Assembly (NCBI RefSeq): GCF_963675165.1
Contig: NC_087381.1
Coordinates: forward strand, 2,790,001-2,854,000
Direction: 5' to 3'
Length of the DNA: 64,000 bases
Origin: Halichondria panicea
Taxonomy: Eukaryota > Porifera > Demospongiae > Suberitida > Halichondriidae
Below the pieces are notes generated by a model. It had not been told where the DNA came from, did not search any database, and worked only from the letters and a program-made list of their open reading frames with translations. Shown here in pieces: positions 51,774 through 64,000 of this stretch; positions within the stretch are counted from its first letter, which is position 1, and each line of letters opens with the position of its first letter. The position numbers were made by a program, and so were the translations under genes.

Positions 51774-53399
51774 TTTCTCAGCTGCTTCTCCGTCATGTTA
51801 ATCCAGCATACTTTGTGCTGTATACCTACCAAACCAAAATTATGAAATACAAACACAAAAATTACGACTGACGCTTACTAACAAAACTTTAGTGCTGATT
51901 TTAAGGACACACAGTGAATGATAACACACCTATACTCAAACACAGCAGGCTATTTCAATCAAAGCAAACACTATAGCATACAATTAAATTAACACACGTC
52001 ACAACAACAGTGTTACTTCACTATTATAGCGAGTTTTTCGTATTCAGATTGCATGCACCAAATTCAAGTTACGAGTCCACAAAGTTAGCGTCCGCCTCCC
52101 CCCCAACACACCTCAGTCTGTGCATCTCTACACGCCCACCCACCCCAAAATCACACACCTCAGTCCATGATGCACCCAGTATCTCATGTCCTCAGGTGTC
52201 TCTGCCAGAAGGTGGAAGGTCTGTTCCTCTTGAGTGTGGGGATTGTATGAGATGAAGCTGAACCCACAATTATGGCAGGGGCGTTTCTAGAGATTGAAGC
52301 AGGAGGGTGCTCAAGAGCACAGAAAAAAATGGGGCTGCGTGCATAGCCGCGCGATTTTATGCCCCCGCATTTATTGCAGCGCGTCTTTCATACATTCAGC
52401 TCCTCCCCCTTGCAGCAAAAAAGTACAGCACACTGCCCAAGAAACGAGCGGCTCCTACTACTCTCGAACAAAGCCAAAAATACTCTAGAGCTTCTCTCTT
52501 CCATTCTAGTTCTGTTACTATGTTACTACACAAAGCATCTAGCTACAATAATTTTATGTGTATCAAAATGTATAATGTTGTGGTTTGTAGCCCAGAATCT
52601 ATAGTACCGGTACTATAGCTCATAGTTCCCTGCTAAATACATTCAAATGGGATCTAATACATGCATAGTGTGATGATAAGACATAATTATGAGTCAGTTA
52701 TCTTGTAGGATCTCCATGCACTATTCTCCAGGGGTACATCCTAGCAAACTGGTCAATCACTGCAATGGGGATGTCCAGTCATTCTAGTGTTAGTCATTGC
52801 TTCTCAGTATCTCTCAGTGGAGCAAGAGGTGACTGGGAGAGTGCAGAGGATCTTGATCAGCTATTATGCATTACATAACAACATTGGAATGGCAATGGCA
52901 ATGCTGATTGCACATGCTCAATTGGGCGTGGTCATTACTTGTAACCGTGAGATAGTGCTTGTACCTCTGGAGCTGCACTACTGAGTGATAGGATTAGTTT
53001 CATGGTTGTCTGGGAGGACAGGGGGGTGCTCAAGCCCCCAAAGCCCCCCATTGTACACGCCACTGTATGGTGATGCTTTTCGACACTCTTACAGTATTTC
53101 AACCGCCTGTATAAATACTCTAACTCGATTGGACTATAGTAGCATGTAGTAATTTAATAGTTATATGCCATACGGCTAAAAATGTATGGCTGTATAGATG
53201 TATCAAAATCGAAATCGAGGCCGCAGCAGCCCCAAGGGCAAGTTAGTTTGTAATTATTGAAATGCACATGCACAGTGACTACTAACGGACAGATGAAGCA
53301 ATAATTATATACTATGTGAACACATATATTGACTAAAGGTTGCAAAAACAAAAAATGGATATGTACATGTAAGTTATTATAATTATAAGAGTTGATTGT
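51774..53399. other. Non-coding stretch
   Basis: No gene is supported. 52277-52330 (CAGGGGCGTTTCTAGAGATTG...GGAGGGTGCTCAAGAGCAC) is another member of the CAGGGGCG-type repeat ends, and 53020-53065 (GGGGGGTGCTCAAGCCCCCA) is a related GC-rich fragment. Confidence 0.4.
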
Positions 53400-54915
53400 T
53401 CAGTGATACATGTCGTTGGAAAGGTATCGATCATAGACCTCCTCCACCACTCTGTGTGCATTGTATTCCTCGTCTCTAACTCTCATCTTGTACCAGTGAG
53501 CCAGGAGGCAGTACAGGACGAATCCAAGCAAAGTAATCGCTACCATGACTGACGAATATATTATATAGTTGTAGCATTTATCGCAAAGCTTAATCATGAT
53601 GTAAAAGAGAATCTCCCCAAGGGCTATAATGACGAGATATGAAATAAAAATAAAATCCCGCCAACAGACCACGCATGTTATATGGAGATTGTGCACAAGC
53701 GAACAAAAGAATTGAGTTTGTCAAGAAGGACACGAAAACAAGGCCACCAATAATTGAACTAACTATTTCAATCCAAATTTGAATATCATGGAAATAGCTC
53801 ACAACTTCTGCACTCAATATCCCTATATATTAATTTTGCTACCACAATGATGAAGCAAGCAAATCCAATCTGTTTCAAGATACTTGGTGGTTCCATTTTA
53901 AATAAAGGATAGACTATAAATTCTGAGATAAGTGTCACAAACATTGCACAAACACACGGGTGATAAGTGAAGTGACCAATAAGTGAAGCAGTGCACTCAT
54001 TGATAGACAATAATGGTTGGTGATCAAGATGTACGTATAATTTCCGAGATGATAATGAGACAATAAACAATGGTATTTGGATAACAATAATCTTGAAGAA
54101 CGTTTTCACGTCTTCAACTTGCTCTGTAGTGAATGGTCCACCATATCTTGACTTTCCCAGGTCCATTCTTGAAGGTATGTCTTCCTCCCAGTATGTGAGA
54201 GCACTGCGATTGAGGGGAGCTTTTTGCTTGGCTGCAAACTTGAGAACTTGGTAGATGATTTTGAGAGACTGAGGTGATTTTGGCTCTCTAATAAGCCACT
54301 TTGGGGCTAAAAGAAAAATACTACAGCACAGAATGCTCATAGCAAGCACTGGGTATAGAGACTAAAGAAAATGAATTTATTTTCAGGGTCTATATACAAA
54401 GGTATACATGCTTTTGTACTTCTTATGATTACTTCACTGCTCCATTCACCGAAGAGAGCAGAAAAAATGAACCACTTTATAAAGCTTATAATGTTGTCAG
54501 ACAAAGCATCTGGCATCTGATCCAAGCCTAGCTGAAGAGCTGTTACTGCGCATGCACTAACTCCAAGATATGCAACTAACACAGCTGCAGTTATAATAAC
54601 TCTAGTAACAGTCGGATGAACTCCCTCTTCCTTAATTATCAGGCAAATGGATGTCAATACCGTCGAAACAAATAATAGTAGTGCACCAAACCTAAACACC
54701 TTGAAGTTTCCATAGACTACATCCGCTAGCCAGCCCGCTATTGGGATAAAGGCAATAATCGGTATCAGAAGAAATCTCTGATCATTGTAATGAGGATAGA
54801 TTTGAATGCTCCCTGATTTGATGAACATATAAAATAGAAAAGTCAATGCTGATGTTATAAGCATTATACACACAAGAACTAGAAAAGAGTAGAAATATCG
54901 CAGCTTGTACTTCAT
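53400..54915 (-). pseudogene. PTR2/POT-like (SLC15-type) transporter, intronless, three frameshifts
   Basis: The reading begins MKYKLRYFYSFLVLV at 54915 and covers about 505 residues to the stop at 53400. It has ten or more hydrophobic segments in the order of a major-facilitator protein. Family landmarks are GLDQMPDALSDN, RSALTYWEEDIPSR and KSRYGGPFTTEQVEDVK. Members carry protons with peptides or related solutes across the plasma membrane. The frame changes by one base near 54350, near 53825 (TATATAGGGATATT) and near 53645 (a T-rich run). The later exon-like segments (LSAEVVSYFHDI, YLVIIALGEILFYIM) are in order, so decay is recent. Homopolymer sequencing errors could explain some of the shifts. 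It lies between the two metalloprotease copies. A fragment of a relative is at 3215-3400. Confidence 0.8.
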
Positions 54916-57159
54916 CTTTTTGTCTCTGTTTTAATTAACAGTGCTATAATATGTACTATCTAGCATCTAATTAAACTGCATGTTATAATTTATACTAAGT
55001 AAATGTTGTGTAGCAAATGTACGTACATCGTTAATTTGATGTAGATTGATTGGTTCATTGTTAGTTTCATACTCGTCTTTCTTCACATGACGTCATACGT
55101 AAAGCAAAATTTAATGGACTGAGCGAGGATTGCACCGTGCATGTGTACCCCTAGTTAAATGTTTGACTTAGTGCTCGTGCTTACTGCATGAACATGGTTT
55201 AATAATCATATCATCCTTATATGCATGTGGTTACAAATGTGGTTACAGCCAAGTTACACAGAATATTGCAAGTTTTACTAAAAGGACTGTATTAAAACCA
55301 GTAGGTTTTACGGGTGTGCATGATAAAACAAGGAATGAGGAGGAAAGGAGAAACAAAAATAATTCTGCATGAGCAAGTCTGAAGACAAGCTAACATAAAT
55401 TATTAAGGAAGAGAGGGATTGGAAACAGATTCGACCTCGAATAACCATCCGTGTTGCCCCTGGTTTTACTCGAGGGCTGCTAGATCTACTCCAACGTGGC
55501 CAAGAAAATCCAGGCTGAAAACGGTTGAGACAAACGATTGTCTTGCTGTCAATATAAAAAGACTGCTGCTGAACTTACAATTCATTTCCATACTTGAGGA
55601 CATAATTATGTAATATAATATGTATATAATCCAGGAAACTACATATAGCTAGGCAGTCTTAGCTATAATTATTATTGGTACATAGCATGGCAGTCCATCT
55701 CAAACAGAAAAAAACGCTATGTACCTCTAGCTCTTTTCCAACAACCAAGAATGTTTGTGTGTGTTTTCCACATGATACCTACCATCAACGGGTATGGAAA
55801 TCAAGTTTTGGGGGACCTTACAAGGTATGTGTTGGTGCATACATGTTATACCTTATTACATAATATTTACTACAATTTAAACCACAATTTGCTGCTGTCC
55901 TGTTGTACTTTTAGACTCTAGCATTTAGCCTCACTATTGTTAACATTTCCTCTCTTTGTTCATGTGAGCCCCACCCAGGGCCTCCATCACTGTATTTTGT
56001 GCTTCTGCAGCCATTTTGTACTCACTTTGCTCTCTATCTAAGAATTGTTGGCACAGCAATAGTGAAGTCAATTTGCATGAATGCTTGCTATAGTTTAGTT
56101 ACAGTATTTCAATTGCATATAGCGGAATAGATCGAACCTGTTTTTATTTAGATCTAGCCTGTCTAGTATCCCTCCGCTAACTATTTGTCGGTACTGAGAA
56201 AGGGCTCAAATAATCTGCATGAGGCCTCAAACAAGTAAAAGTGTTTCTTGGGGTTTAGCGGGGGGCAACACAGATGGTTTAGAAATAGGCCCTGCCCCCC
56301 AATGTAAAGCCAAGGAAAAATCACGTGCGTGGACCCTGTTTCCAATCCCTAAGATCTTCCTTTGATTATATACTGAGCTATACAGGTACCTCCTGGTCGG
56401 CTCTGCCACCATACAAGCATAACTTACTTATATTATGTTTCTCTGTCAGCTAGTACACGGTGCAACACACTATCTACTTTAACTTCTCCTCTATCCACTT
56501 GTGTACCATGTACGACTGGCATGGTTCAGACATTAGATCTATAATCTATACCTATAGGTAACGACATGCATGTACTGTCCTATACAGTCCCACAGTCTCA
56601 AACAATATATCTACTGGAAATACATTCACCGATTTCACAATCTGGTGGGCAAGTGTAATTAGTCAATGGACTGGACTCAATGTCAACATCTACATGTAGC
56701 AGCAAAGAACTTTCAAACTGTTTGTCAAACCAAGCAATTTCTAAACTGCCAGTCCTGTCGTAAAACTGCAGACATGGTTTTGGTAGTACACTGTCTGGTA
56801 ACCAATCTCGCTACTGCATGAGGGTTCAGTTTCTGGGTGAAGAAAGCAATTCCCACTACAATTCTCACAAGCAATGCCTATAGTGAAGGCTGATGCTACT
56901 TTTAATGAAAGAAATCTGCTGTGCCATCTGAAGTGATGGTAAAACTTAATTCCTACAATGTACCTACAACCTGTACTGTGTGGAGGTGCCGATTAAACTT
57001 TCCGACGCCGAACAATGCTGTCATCTGGTAACTTCATAGGGAAACTCAATAACAAGAGCCAATGAAACCCAACAGTAGCAATAAAGCGCTTACACAAGCC
57101 ACTCCTATAGGACAGCCAGCAATACAAGCGCTGGGGCTAGCAAAGAAGTGCGAGTGAAT
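54916..57159. other. Non-coding stretch
   Basis: No gene is supported. GAGAGGGATTGGAAACAG at 55408 and CTGTTTCCAATCCCT at 56337-56351 are inverted relative to each other. 55433-55475 (CCTCGAATAACCATCCGTGT...CTCGAGG) resembles the reverse complement of 14880-14910. These suggest old inverted-repeat elements. Confidence 0.35.
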
Positions 57160-57545
57160 CAAATGGAGCTCTTCAAAGGCTTGGGCAAAGTGCAAGGCGA
57201 ATATACATGCAAGACAGAGCCAAACCTTACATTCTCACAATACCAAGGAGATCGAGTATCAATTCCCCGAAGATAGTGAAGGATGAGCTCGACAGGATGA
57301 TGTCACAAGGAGTCCAACCAAAAGATAAGTATGCTGGCATGGCTGTGGCAAGGTATATATGCGTACTACGGTATCTGTGTGGACTTAACACAATAGTGTG
57401 TGTAGAGAGAGATACCTTTTACCGTGCACTTGCCCAGCTGGCAGGTGAAAAGGTGTTATCCAAACTTAGATGCCAATTTCGAATTTCCGAGTCTATTCCG
57501 CTCACCACTTTCAGAACCCCCTTTGGCAGATTATCTTGCAATTAA
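57160..57545 (+). mobile_element. Gypsy-type reverse-transcriptase relic
   Basis: ELFKGLGKVQGEYTCK is followed, after a frame change, by AKPYILTIPRR, KVKDELDRM-like, LAQLAGEKVLSKL and LTTFRTPFGR. This is the usual order in the N-terminal part of Ty3/Gypsy reverse transcriptases. The segment ends at a stop inside the domain, well before the catalytic DD box. Deletions have removed the VVPK and DLT blocks. Confidence 0.75.
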
Positions 57546-57882
57546 TTAGACCATGCCATAATTATGTTTTGAACATACATTGCAAAACCATTTTGTTATG
57601 TTTTAAACACATGAGTCTGATCCTATATATAGGTACGTACATTAATTTACTTTCATTACAGTAACATGTATACTACACTTCAATGAAAAATATAAACCAA
57701 AACTTATGCTAATGTCAATCTCATACAATAAAAATTATACAAGTGTCTATAATTATACAGCTACAAATTATTATACTCAACTGTTTATAATAGCTAAACT
57801 ATACACACATCTACATGCAGCACTAGGATAGGTCAAGTCCATAAAAAGCAGTCCAGAAGTATATATTCCTTGTATTAGTCTC

Positions 57883-59978
57883 TTAGCACCAACCCACGTG
57901 CTTCTTGGTGTACTCGCAAAGGTTGCCCAGATCATTCTTGTCCATAATGCAGCTACCTTGAGAAGAAGTACAGGTCTTGCAGTTGGCATTTTTAGCAGTG
58001 CAGCTTCCCTTGCCATACCGTTGGTAGCACTGACAATTTGTGTATTCGTCAGGAGCATTAAAAACATGTCCAACTTCATGAGCGAAAACCCTGTCAATCT
58101 GATTGGAACCCCATGCAACCGTCATTGCTGTACTGCATGTATAGAGGTCCACCACCGAAATATGCATACGCGAAATGACTTTGCTTGTACTTGGAGAAGA
58201 AACCAAGGAAAGCACCATTAGCACGACCACGGTTTTTAATATATTGTGCTGCTCTGTTCCTTCCAGCTTTACCAGCTGGGAAACCAAAAGCTCTGAGTGT
58301 AGGATTAGCAAACTTGTCGTGGCAAGATGCGTAGCTAGAGCAAGAGGTTGGGTTGGAAGCACTGATTCTTGCCTTCCCATAATACATCACAAACGACAAC
58401 CTAACCCCATTTTTCCGAGCTTGGTTTGACCAGAATTTAAGTCCTGCTAGACATTCACTTATAATCTTCTTTTTCTCCGTATTGTTTATTGCTAACCTAC
58501 CAGGACCGGAAGAAATAAAAATTAGAACGGCAATCTTCCCAGTCATGGTTCGGCAGTAGGGTGCATCTCCCTGAAAATCTTCGTCTGAATCTTCTCGTTA
58601 AAGGCCATTGGAGCCGTTTTTTCTGTCCACTTTTGAATCATTGGTTGTGGTTTCAGCTCATCTTCTCGTGCCATCCAGTAGGCATTAGCATGGCTTAAAG
58701 TTTCTGCTGATGCTGAGCTTGATATATGGGCTGAAGCTTGACTGAAGCTATTTTGCTTGGCTACATAAGAGGGGACATTTGCAACCAAGAGGTTGTGACC
58801 AAGTTGGAGTAGAACGTGGCCCCCAGCAGCTTCCACTTCAGCAGTTGCCTCGTCAATGTTCTCAGTGTGAAGCAACATCTCCTCCATGGTGGCAGGACTC
58901 CTGTAGAGCAGATAACATTGAGTACATAATTATAGTACATGTATAATATTAACCAATTTTGAAATCTGGCAGAAATTTACCCTTGTGAGTCTTGTTCGTG
59001 GGATGGCTTTGGTGAAATATCTCCCTCGATATATCTGCTCCATTCTGAAGTTCACTATACAAAATTACATACAACTTGCTTGCATTGTGGCATATCGTGT
59101 TGGTAATAATTATATACCATAATGTTAGAAACGGGTATTGATTTTTAACCAATTTTAGTGAATTTGTAATTAACCAATTTTGAAATCTGGCAGAAATTTA
59201 CCCTTGTGAGTCTTGTTCGTGGGATGGCTTTGGTGAAATATCTCCCTCGATATTTGCTCCATTTTGAAGTTCACTATACAAAATTAGTAGTTCAACATAC
59301 AACTTGTTTGCATGTGGCATATCGTGTTGGTAATCATAATTATACCATAATGTTACTAATTTAGAAACGGGTATTGATTTTAACGAATTTTAGTGAATTC
59401 GCTAAATTATATCCGCGTTAATAAAAAATGAAAATGTACATTTGAAAGTATATATGCATGCTAAGCAAGCTATAGCTCTTTCATATCTGACTCCAAACTT
59501 TCCGTTCAACCTCATACTTGAGCTAATAAGCAATTCTGTCAAAATTAGTACCCTAAAAACAGACTGAAAACGTCAGCAGGCTCGTTTAAGGTAATTATAA
59601 TGTCAGCATAAACATACCGATCATTGATCAGCGACTCAAGTTTTTGAATGTCTCCAATTGGTTCGAGATGAGGCTCATCATCATCAGCTTTCAGGTCTTG
59701 CAATATCTCTTCAACTTCACTGGTATGAAACAAAGCAGAGGCATTCATGCATAATAATTACATGGTATCCCGTCAATAAGTAGGTAGGTAGGTGCATGCA
59801 GCTAATGAGACTGCTGATAATGATATGAAACATAAGAATGGGTATAATCTCAGGGAATATATATATATATATATATATAACTCACTTGAGCACAGTTTCC
59901 AGTTTAACCTCTTTGTCAACCAGACCAGCTAGTGATGTGGAAATGCATACAGCAAATCACAAGCAGCAGCAACTTCAT
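57883..59978 (-). pseudogene. Secreted zinc metalloprotease gene, copy B (disrupted)
   Basis: The structure is that of copy A: 59978-59886 (signal peptide), 59719-59618, two cassette exons (59273-59202 and 59054-58981) and 58900-57883. The catalytic region reads FAHEVGHVFNAPDEY, followed by the same Cys-rich segment and VGWC. Lesions differ from copy A. There is one extra base in the signal-peptide exon (ATGCATTTCC for ATGATTTCC), two extra bases in the cassette at 58981, one lost base near 58600 (TTTAACGAG for TTTAAACGAG) and a 4-bp insertion near 58109. The codon that is TGA in copy A is CGA here. The catalytic HExxH is intact in both copies. Confidence 0.75.
58950..59390 (-). repeat. Two tandem ~221-bp units with a 72-nt exon
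   Basis: These are the same units as in copy A, present only twice. The unit nearer the 5' end of the gene carries the TAGTTCAACA insertion found in the corresponding unit of copy A, so array ends are conserved and the middle has varied. Confidence 0.9.
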
Positions 59979-60054
59979 TTCGTTCCGTTGGCTTTTCTTG
60001 TCTTTTGTTGTTGATTTGAACTCTCTGCTGAGAATGAAGAAACCTCCAATTAGC

Positions 60055-60200
60055 GTGCTTTTATAGAATCAGGTACAGCAAAGGCATGCACATGCATGCA
60101 GTTGATCTAGTCAAAGCTAGCACATATATAGCAGAGAGTAGTCTCATGAATCAGCCGCCTTTCCTCGTATTGCTATTGTGCGGATTCCGACCTGACCAAT
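60055..60200 (-). promoter_or_regulatory. TATA and CCAAT elements of metalloprotease copy B
   Basis: CTATAAAAGC (60057-60066 on the minus strand) and an inverted CCAAT (60196-60200) correspond to those of copy A. About 50 bp (GGCATGCACATGCATGCAGT and following) are inserted between them, moving the CCAAT box to about 130 bp from the TATA box. Confidence 0.55.
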
Positions 60201-62340
60201 CAAATCAAAGATTGAGGATCTACGCAGTGGGACGTATTTAGCTAGCTAGCTTAACTATTATGACTGTTAGTCAGTCAAGGAGCTGTAGTAAAGTAAGTTG
60301 CATTCTTCCTGCACTAATGCAATAACAATGACATTCCATTGAGTGCTCCTCCTGGAAAGGTGGCTGACAGGCTGATTCATGAGACTAATACCATGAAAAT
60401 TGATACCATTGTGAATGACCTTCATACTTAATAATAAGTGCTCCACCAGGAAAGGTGGCTGACAGGCTGATTCATGAGACTAATACCATGAAAATTGACA
60501 CCATTGTGCAATGACCTTAATACTTAAGGCAGCCCATTATGCATGCATTCATGCACGTCATGATCTACTTGACTATAGTTCGTAAAAGATCGGGTTGTAT
60601 GAGTTATAATTGCATTCCAACGTGTACTTGCTCAGTAGGATGGTATACTCATGAATGTTCTCTATATCTATACAACGTGTTTCTATACCGTTTTACATAC
60701 GGAATAGCCCTAAAAGTGATGTTTACTATCTATATGCTCACAACCATTTGCACTGCATTTTGTGTAACTGATATATGTATCAAGTTTCCAGCTTCTCAAA
60801 TTCCCATTGTCATAGCAAGGATTTACCATCACACTCTAATTGTACAGTAGTATAAAGTGGAGGAATTCTCTAGAACTGTATAGTCAGAGTGTCTCTATTG
60901 CAATAAGCGGGCACGTATACCATGCATGCAGAGCTATAATTATGTATACCTTGAGTCACGCACACGAGATCAACTTTCATGCATGATATTAATTCCCATG
61001 ATACAATTCTTATATACATGAGAAACTTTGTGTGATTTCAACTCCCAAATAATTATTTACTATGCATCAATTAAATTTACTACCACACTCTAATTGTACT
61101 AGATCTAGCTGTAAGTGAAGGAATTCATCCTAGAGATATAGTATTGAACTATGCATGCACATACCAGAGCTATTGAGTCTCACGCACACGAGATCAACTT
61201 TCATGCATGAGATTAGTTCCCACGAGACAATTCTTATACAAAAGAGACACTTTGGGTGAAGTCAACTCTCAAATTTACCATCACACTCTAAATTGTAAAG
61301 TGGAGGAATTATAGCACTTGGGGCGTGGTAAACATTATAGCTCTAGTTAAGTATGTGCACACGTATAGTTTAAGTTTCAATTTAAGCTGTACTGTACCAA
61401 GATTAAGATTATGGGTTGGTATAGTCTTTGCATGCTCCAACTAGTTGAGGGGCTCAATCTTTGCGATCTTTACCAGTTGGGTCCAGCACTCTTCTCGTTG
61501 TACCTCTTTTTTATGCGAGACACTCGATCCCCTACTTTACTATCAGCCTGCATGTGTTTCTTCGAATGAGGCGATTTTATAGCAGATGATCTGCAGGTAC
61601 AACAGCCATCCCTCAACATGCTGATTATAAGTTCATGAATGTTTTATAAGTTCTTCCAACAAAATAAAGCACGTAATTATCTAGATGTTCAGTTCTCCAC
61701 ATACCCCTATAGTACATGCATTAATAATTATAGAAGTGGGTCACTATAATACAGTATAATAATACTTTGCTTAACCTACTGCATGTCCTTCGCATACAGA
61801 AATTATCCTATTTCACTGCATTGTATTTGACTGTGATAAATTGAGTTTCCTGCCGCTCAAATGTAACATTAGCAAGGCAAGTACGAAGTATTGCATAAAG
61901 AATTAGTGGCCTTGGAACAATCGAGGTTCTCCAAGTAAAACACATTATCTATAACGTTCTACTGCAACCCACATTAACATAACTATACCTAGAAGTGATC
62001 ATCGCTGTTGTGGTTTACCAGGTAGAGTGACAAGGAATTAATTCTAGGATAAATGAATTCCTCCAATTAATTATTCAGGTGGTAGAGTAAGTACATCTTC
62101 CACTGGTACACTATAGCCAGACTATAGTCTAGTTATAGTTATGAGGGTTGTGGTTTGTCACCTGTTTAGGAAATTCATCATTATAATTACAGAGATATTG
62201 AGTCAGCTAGAGTATCTCTATTGCACTAGAGTCACTATACACTTGGTTATTGATTGCAGCCCACACACATCTAATTGGTCATGCATGACTATTACGTAAA
62301 AGAGATGGGTCTTAAGTTACTTGTATTTCACTGAACACTT
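60201..62340. other. Repeat-rich insertion in the duplicated flank
   Basis: No gene is supported. A ~96-bp unit (GTGCTCC.CC.GGAAAGGTGG and GACAGGCTGATTCATGAGAC) is present twice in tandem at 60340-60535. Units starting TTTACCATCACACTCTAATT occur at 60822-61049, 61072-61273 and, truncated, 61274-61321. A segment at 61907-62092 recurs at 63757-63955. Confidence 0.65.
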
Positions 62341-62349
62341 GCTAAGTGG

Positions 62350-62545
62350 ATGGTGCCAGGCCTACCTTCATGCATGCACGCACTCCTGATGGTACTCATG
62401 AATGTTGTGTTGGCAGGGGATGTAATGCCTCAGTTAGCTTAGATAGAGATGATCAACACTCACAGAGCCCGGGTTCAGCTAGGTAACAACAATCTAATAA
62501 TTATTCACAAAGAGATCAATCTGACACTATGATGCTATTTAATAT
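62350..62545. repeat. Segmental-duplication flank matching 49375-49550
   Basis: GATGGTACTCATGAATGTTG, TGTAAT.CCTC.GTTAGCTTAG, AGGTAACAACAATC and ATGCTATTTAATATA occur in the same order at 49375-49550. The duplication that produced the two metalloprotease genes therefore extends past the promoters, with about 2 kb inserted in the right copy. Confidence 0.8.
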
Positions 62546-64000
62546 ACACAATTGCAATTTACTAAATAAGGTCATGTAACTAAAAAGAACCACTTGTTGA
62601 GTTCTTTCCTGTGCAATAGACCTAGACAGGCTAGTCTAAAGGCTTCTCCAATTGCAACTCAGAGCTGAGGCAAAGTCAGACTACTACAAACTAGCAGGGA
62701 CTATCAACAAGTTGAAGTTTACTTTCAAACAAATTCTTAGAGGTAATAGCGTAACAACAACTGACATTTTTTTAGAGCAAAAACAGAACTAATCAAAGAG
62801 GCCCAAAAACATACTAGGAGCAGAGCCCCTAGGTGGAGTTTCAGTACAAAGATGAGGCCAAAACCACAATTCAAAGTGTGAAAAGACTATAATTATGATG
62901 CATACAACATAACACAAGAGTGGGTGAGAGTGGACGAATGTAAATTGTGATTAATCAAACATAAACACCACTTGGGATATAATTATTCCAACTTACAATA
63001 TGGAATAGCCAAGTGAGATGTACTATAAATTATGTTATAGTGGTTAACTGGTAATTATGGCTTATAAACAACCAATGCCGAGGGCGTAGCCCGAGGCTGA
63101 AGCTTCTCAAAATAATGTCTTATTGTCATTAATGAGCAAGGTACATTTACTATCACACTCTAATTGTACTGTTACGAGTGTAGCAAAGTGGAGGAATTCA
63201 TTCTCTAGATATTATTATACTTGATTGAGTCTGAGTGTCTCTATTTCACAATAAGCGTGCACATATCAGACATTATGTTTACCTTAAGTCACGTACACTG
63301 ACTATAGATGATTGGAACCGTGCACACAAGATTAACTTTCATGCATGAGATTAACCCAGACAATATTCTTACAAGAGCAACTTTGCGTGAAGTCAACTCT
63401 CAATTCATAGGATTAACTGCAGAGTATCAACTCATTGCTGTTAGCCTGTTACAAAACTGATGAAAAAATAAACACACTAAAAAAATAGAGATTACATGCA
63501 TGCATGTAGTCTGCTTGATAGCTGATAAATATATGCACACTGTCAGAGAGTTGTGCCTAAAAGTCTCCTCATTCATATGGCGCAGAGATGTAGTATGCAG
63601 CTCACTGCCTCCTCTTTCTGGAATACGTTTAGGTGAGACTTTCTTTATCCTGGAATGTCTGAAAGAAAATTCTGGACTACAGTATACTATAAGAGAAGCA
63701 CATGATTTTATAGCAGAGGAGGTATACGACAGCCATTTAAGGATTGGGCAAAAAATTTGGCCTGGGAACGATCGAGGTTCTCCAAGTAAAACACATTATC
63801 TATAACGTTCTACTGCAACCCACATATTAAACTATAACTAGAATAGTCTACCTAGAAGTGATCATCGCTATGGTTTCCAGTTACCAACTGATGGAGGAAT
63901 TAATATTCATTCTATGATAATTGAATTCCTCCAATTAATTATTCAGGTGGTAAAGTAAAAACACAGCACTACTGTTATACTATAGCTAGACTATAAAAAT
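62546..64000. other. Repeat-rich stretch at the right edge
   Basis: 63143-63410 is a fourth member of the TTTACCATCACACTCTAATT repeat family, and 63757-63955 repeats 61907-62092 (GAGGTTCTCCAAGTAAAACA through TCCAATTAATTATTCAGGTG). The open frame 63500-63805 lies between these repeats and has no recognisable domain. Confidence 0.5.

Noticed and set aside
63500..63805. 101-aa open frame near the right edge
   Set aside because: It sits between dispersed repeats, has no recognisable motif and no splice context; kept only as part of a non-coding stretch.

Overview
The window looks like nuclear DNA from an early-branching metazoan, most probably a demosponge. It is AT-rich, genes are split by many GT-AG introns, miniature transposons and relics of Copia-, Gypsy- and non-LTR-type retroelements are frequent, and the protein families seen (CARD-like plus ankyrin proteins, a PTR2/POT-like transporter) are of kinds I associate with sponges and cnidarians. 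The sponge assignment is inference. There are no operons, rRNA, tRNA or CRISPR arrays that I can support.

The centre is two large paralogous genes in head-to-head orientation. On the minus strand, 31470 down to 12922 encodes about 1072 aa. On the plus strand, 36852 to 43726 encodes about 985 aa. Each begins with one long exon carrying a CARD-like (death-fold) domain, an acidic Ser/Asp linker and a conserved domain I cannot name. One or two short linker exons follow, then a run of exons of about 99 bp, each encoding exactly one ankyrin repeat and each in phase 0 (11 in the minus gene, 15 in the plus gene), then a short unique C-terminal exon. A third, truncated relative at 10427-10816 keeps only the CARD-like part and its 5' flank. 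In the minus gene the introns are swollen by mobile DNA, and a 706-bp inverted-repeat transposon sits 24 bp upstream of its ATG. A partial gene (44024-44574, minus) converges on the plus gene.

The right third (46.1-64 kb) is a segmental duplication. Two copies of a secreted zinc metalloprotease gene (46465-49000 and 57883-59978, both minus) share promoter and flanks. Both contain a tandem array of a 72-nt symmetric exon (four copies versus two), and both carry independent frame-disrupting lesions. Between them lie a frameshifted PTR2/POT-like transporter pseudogene (53400-54915), Copia relics, a pogo-like fragment and a Gypsy reverse-transcriptase fragment.

The left 10 kb holds a duplicated ankyrin-type terminal exon, a transporter fragment, a retroelement endonuclease-like C-terminus and three inverted-repeat elements. 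One of these has 80-bp perfect terminal repeats with a 9-bp target duplication, and one is a 1.65-kb foldback element. Coordinates of introns and exons were worked out by eye from splice signals, frame and comparison of the paralogues; no search or transcript data were available.
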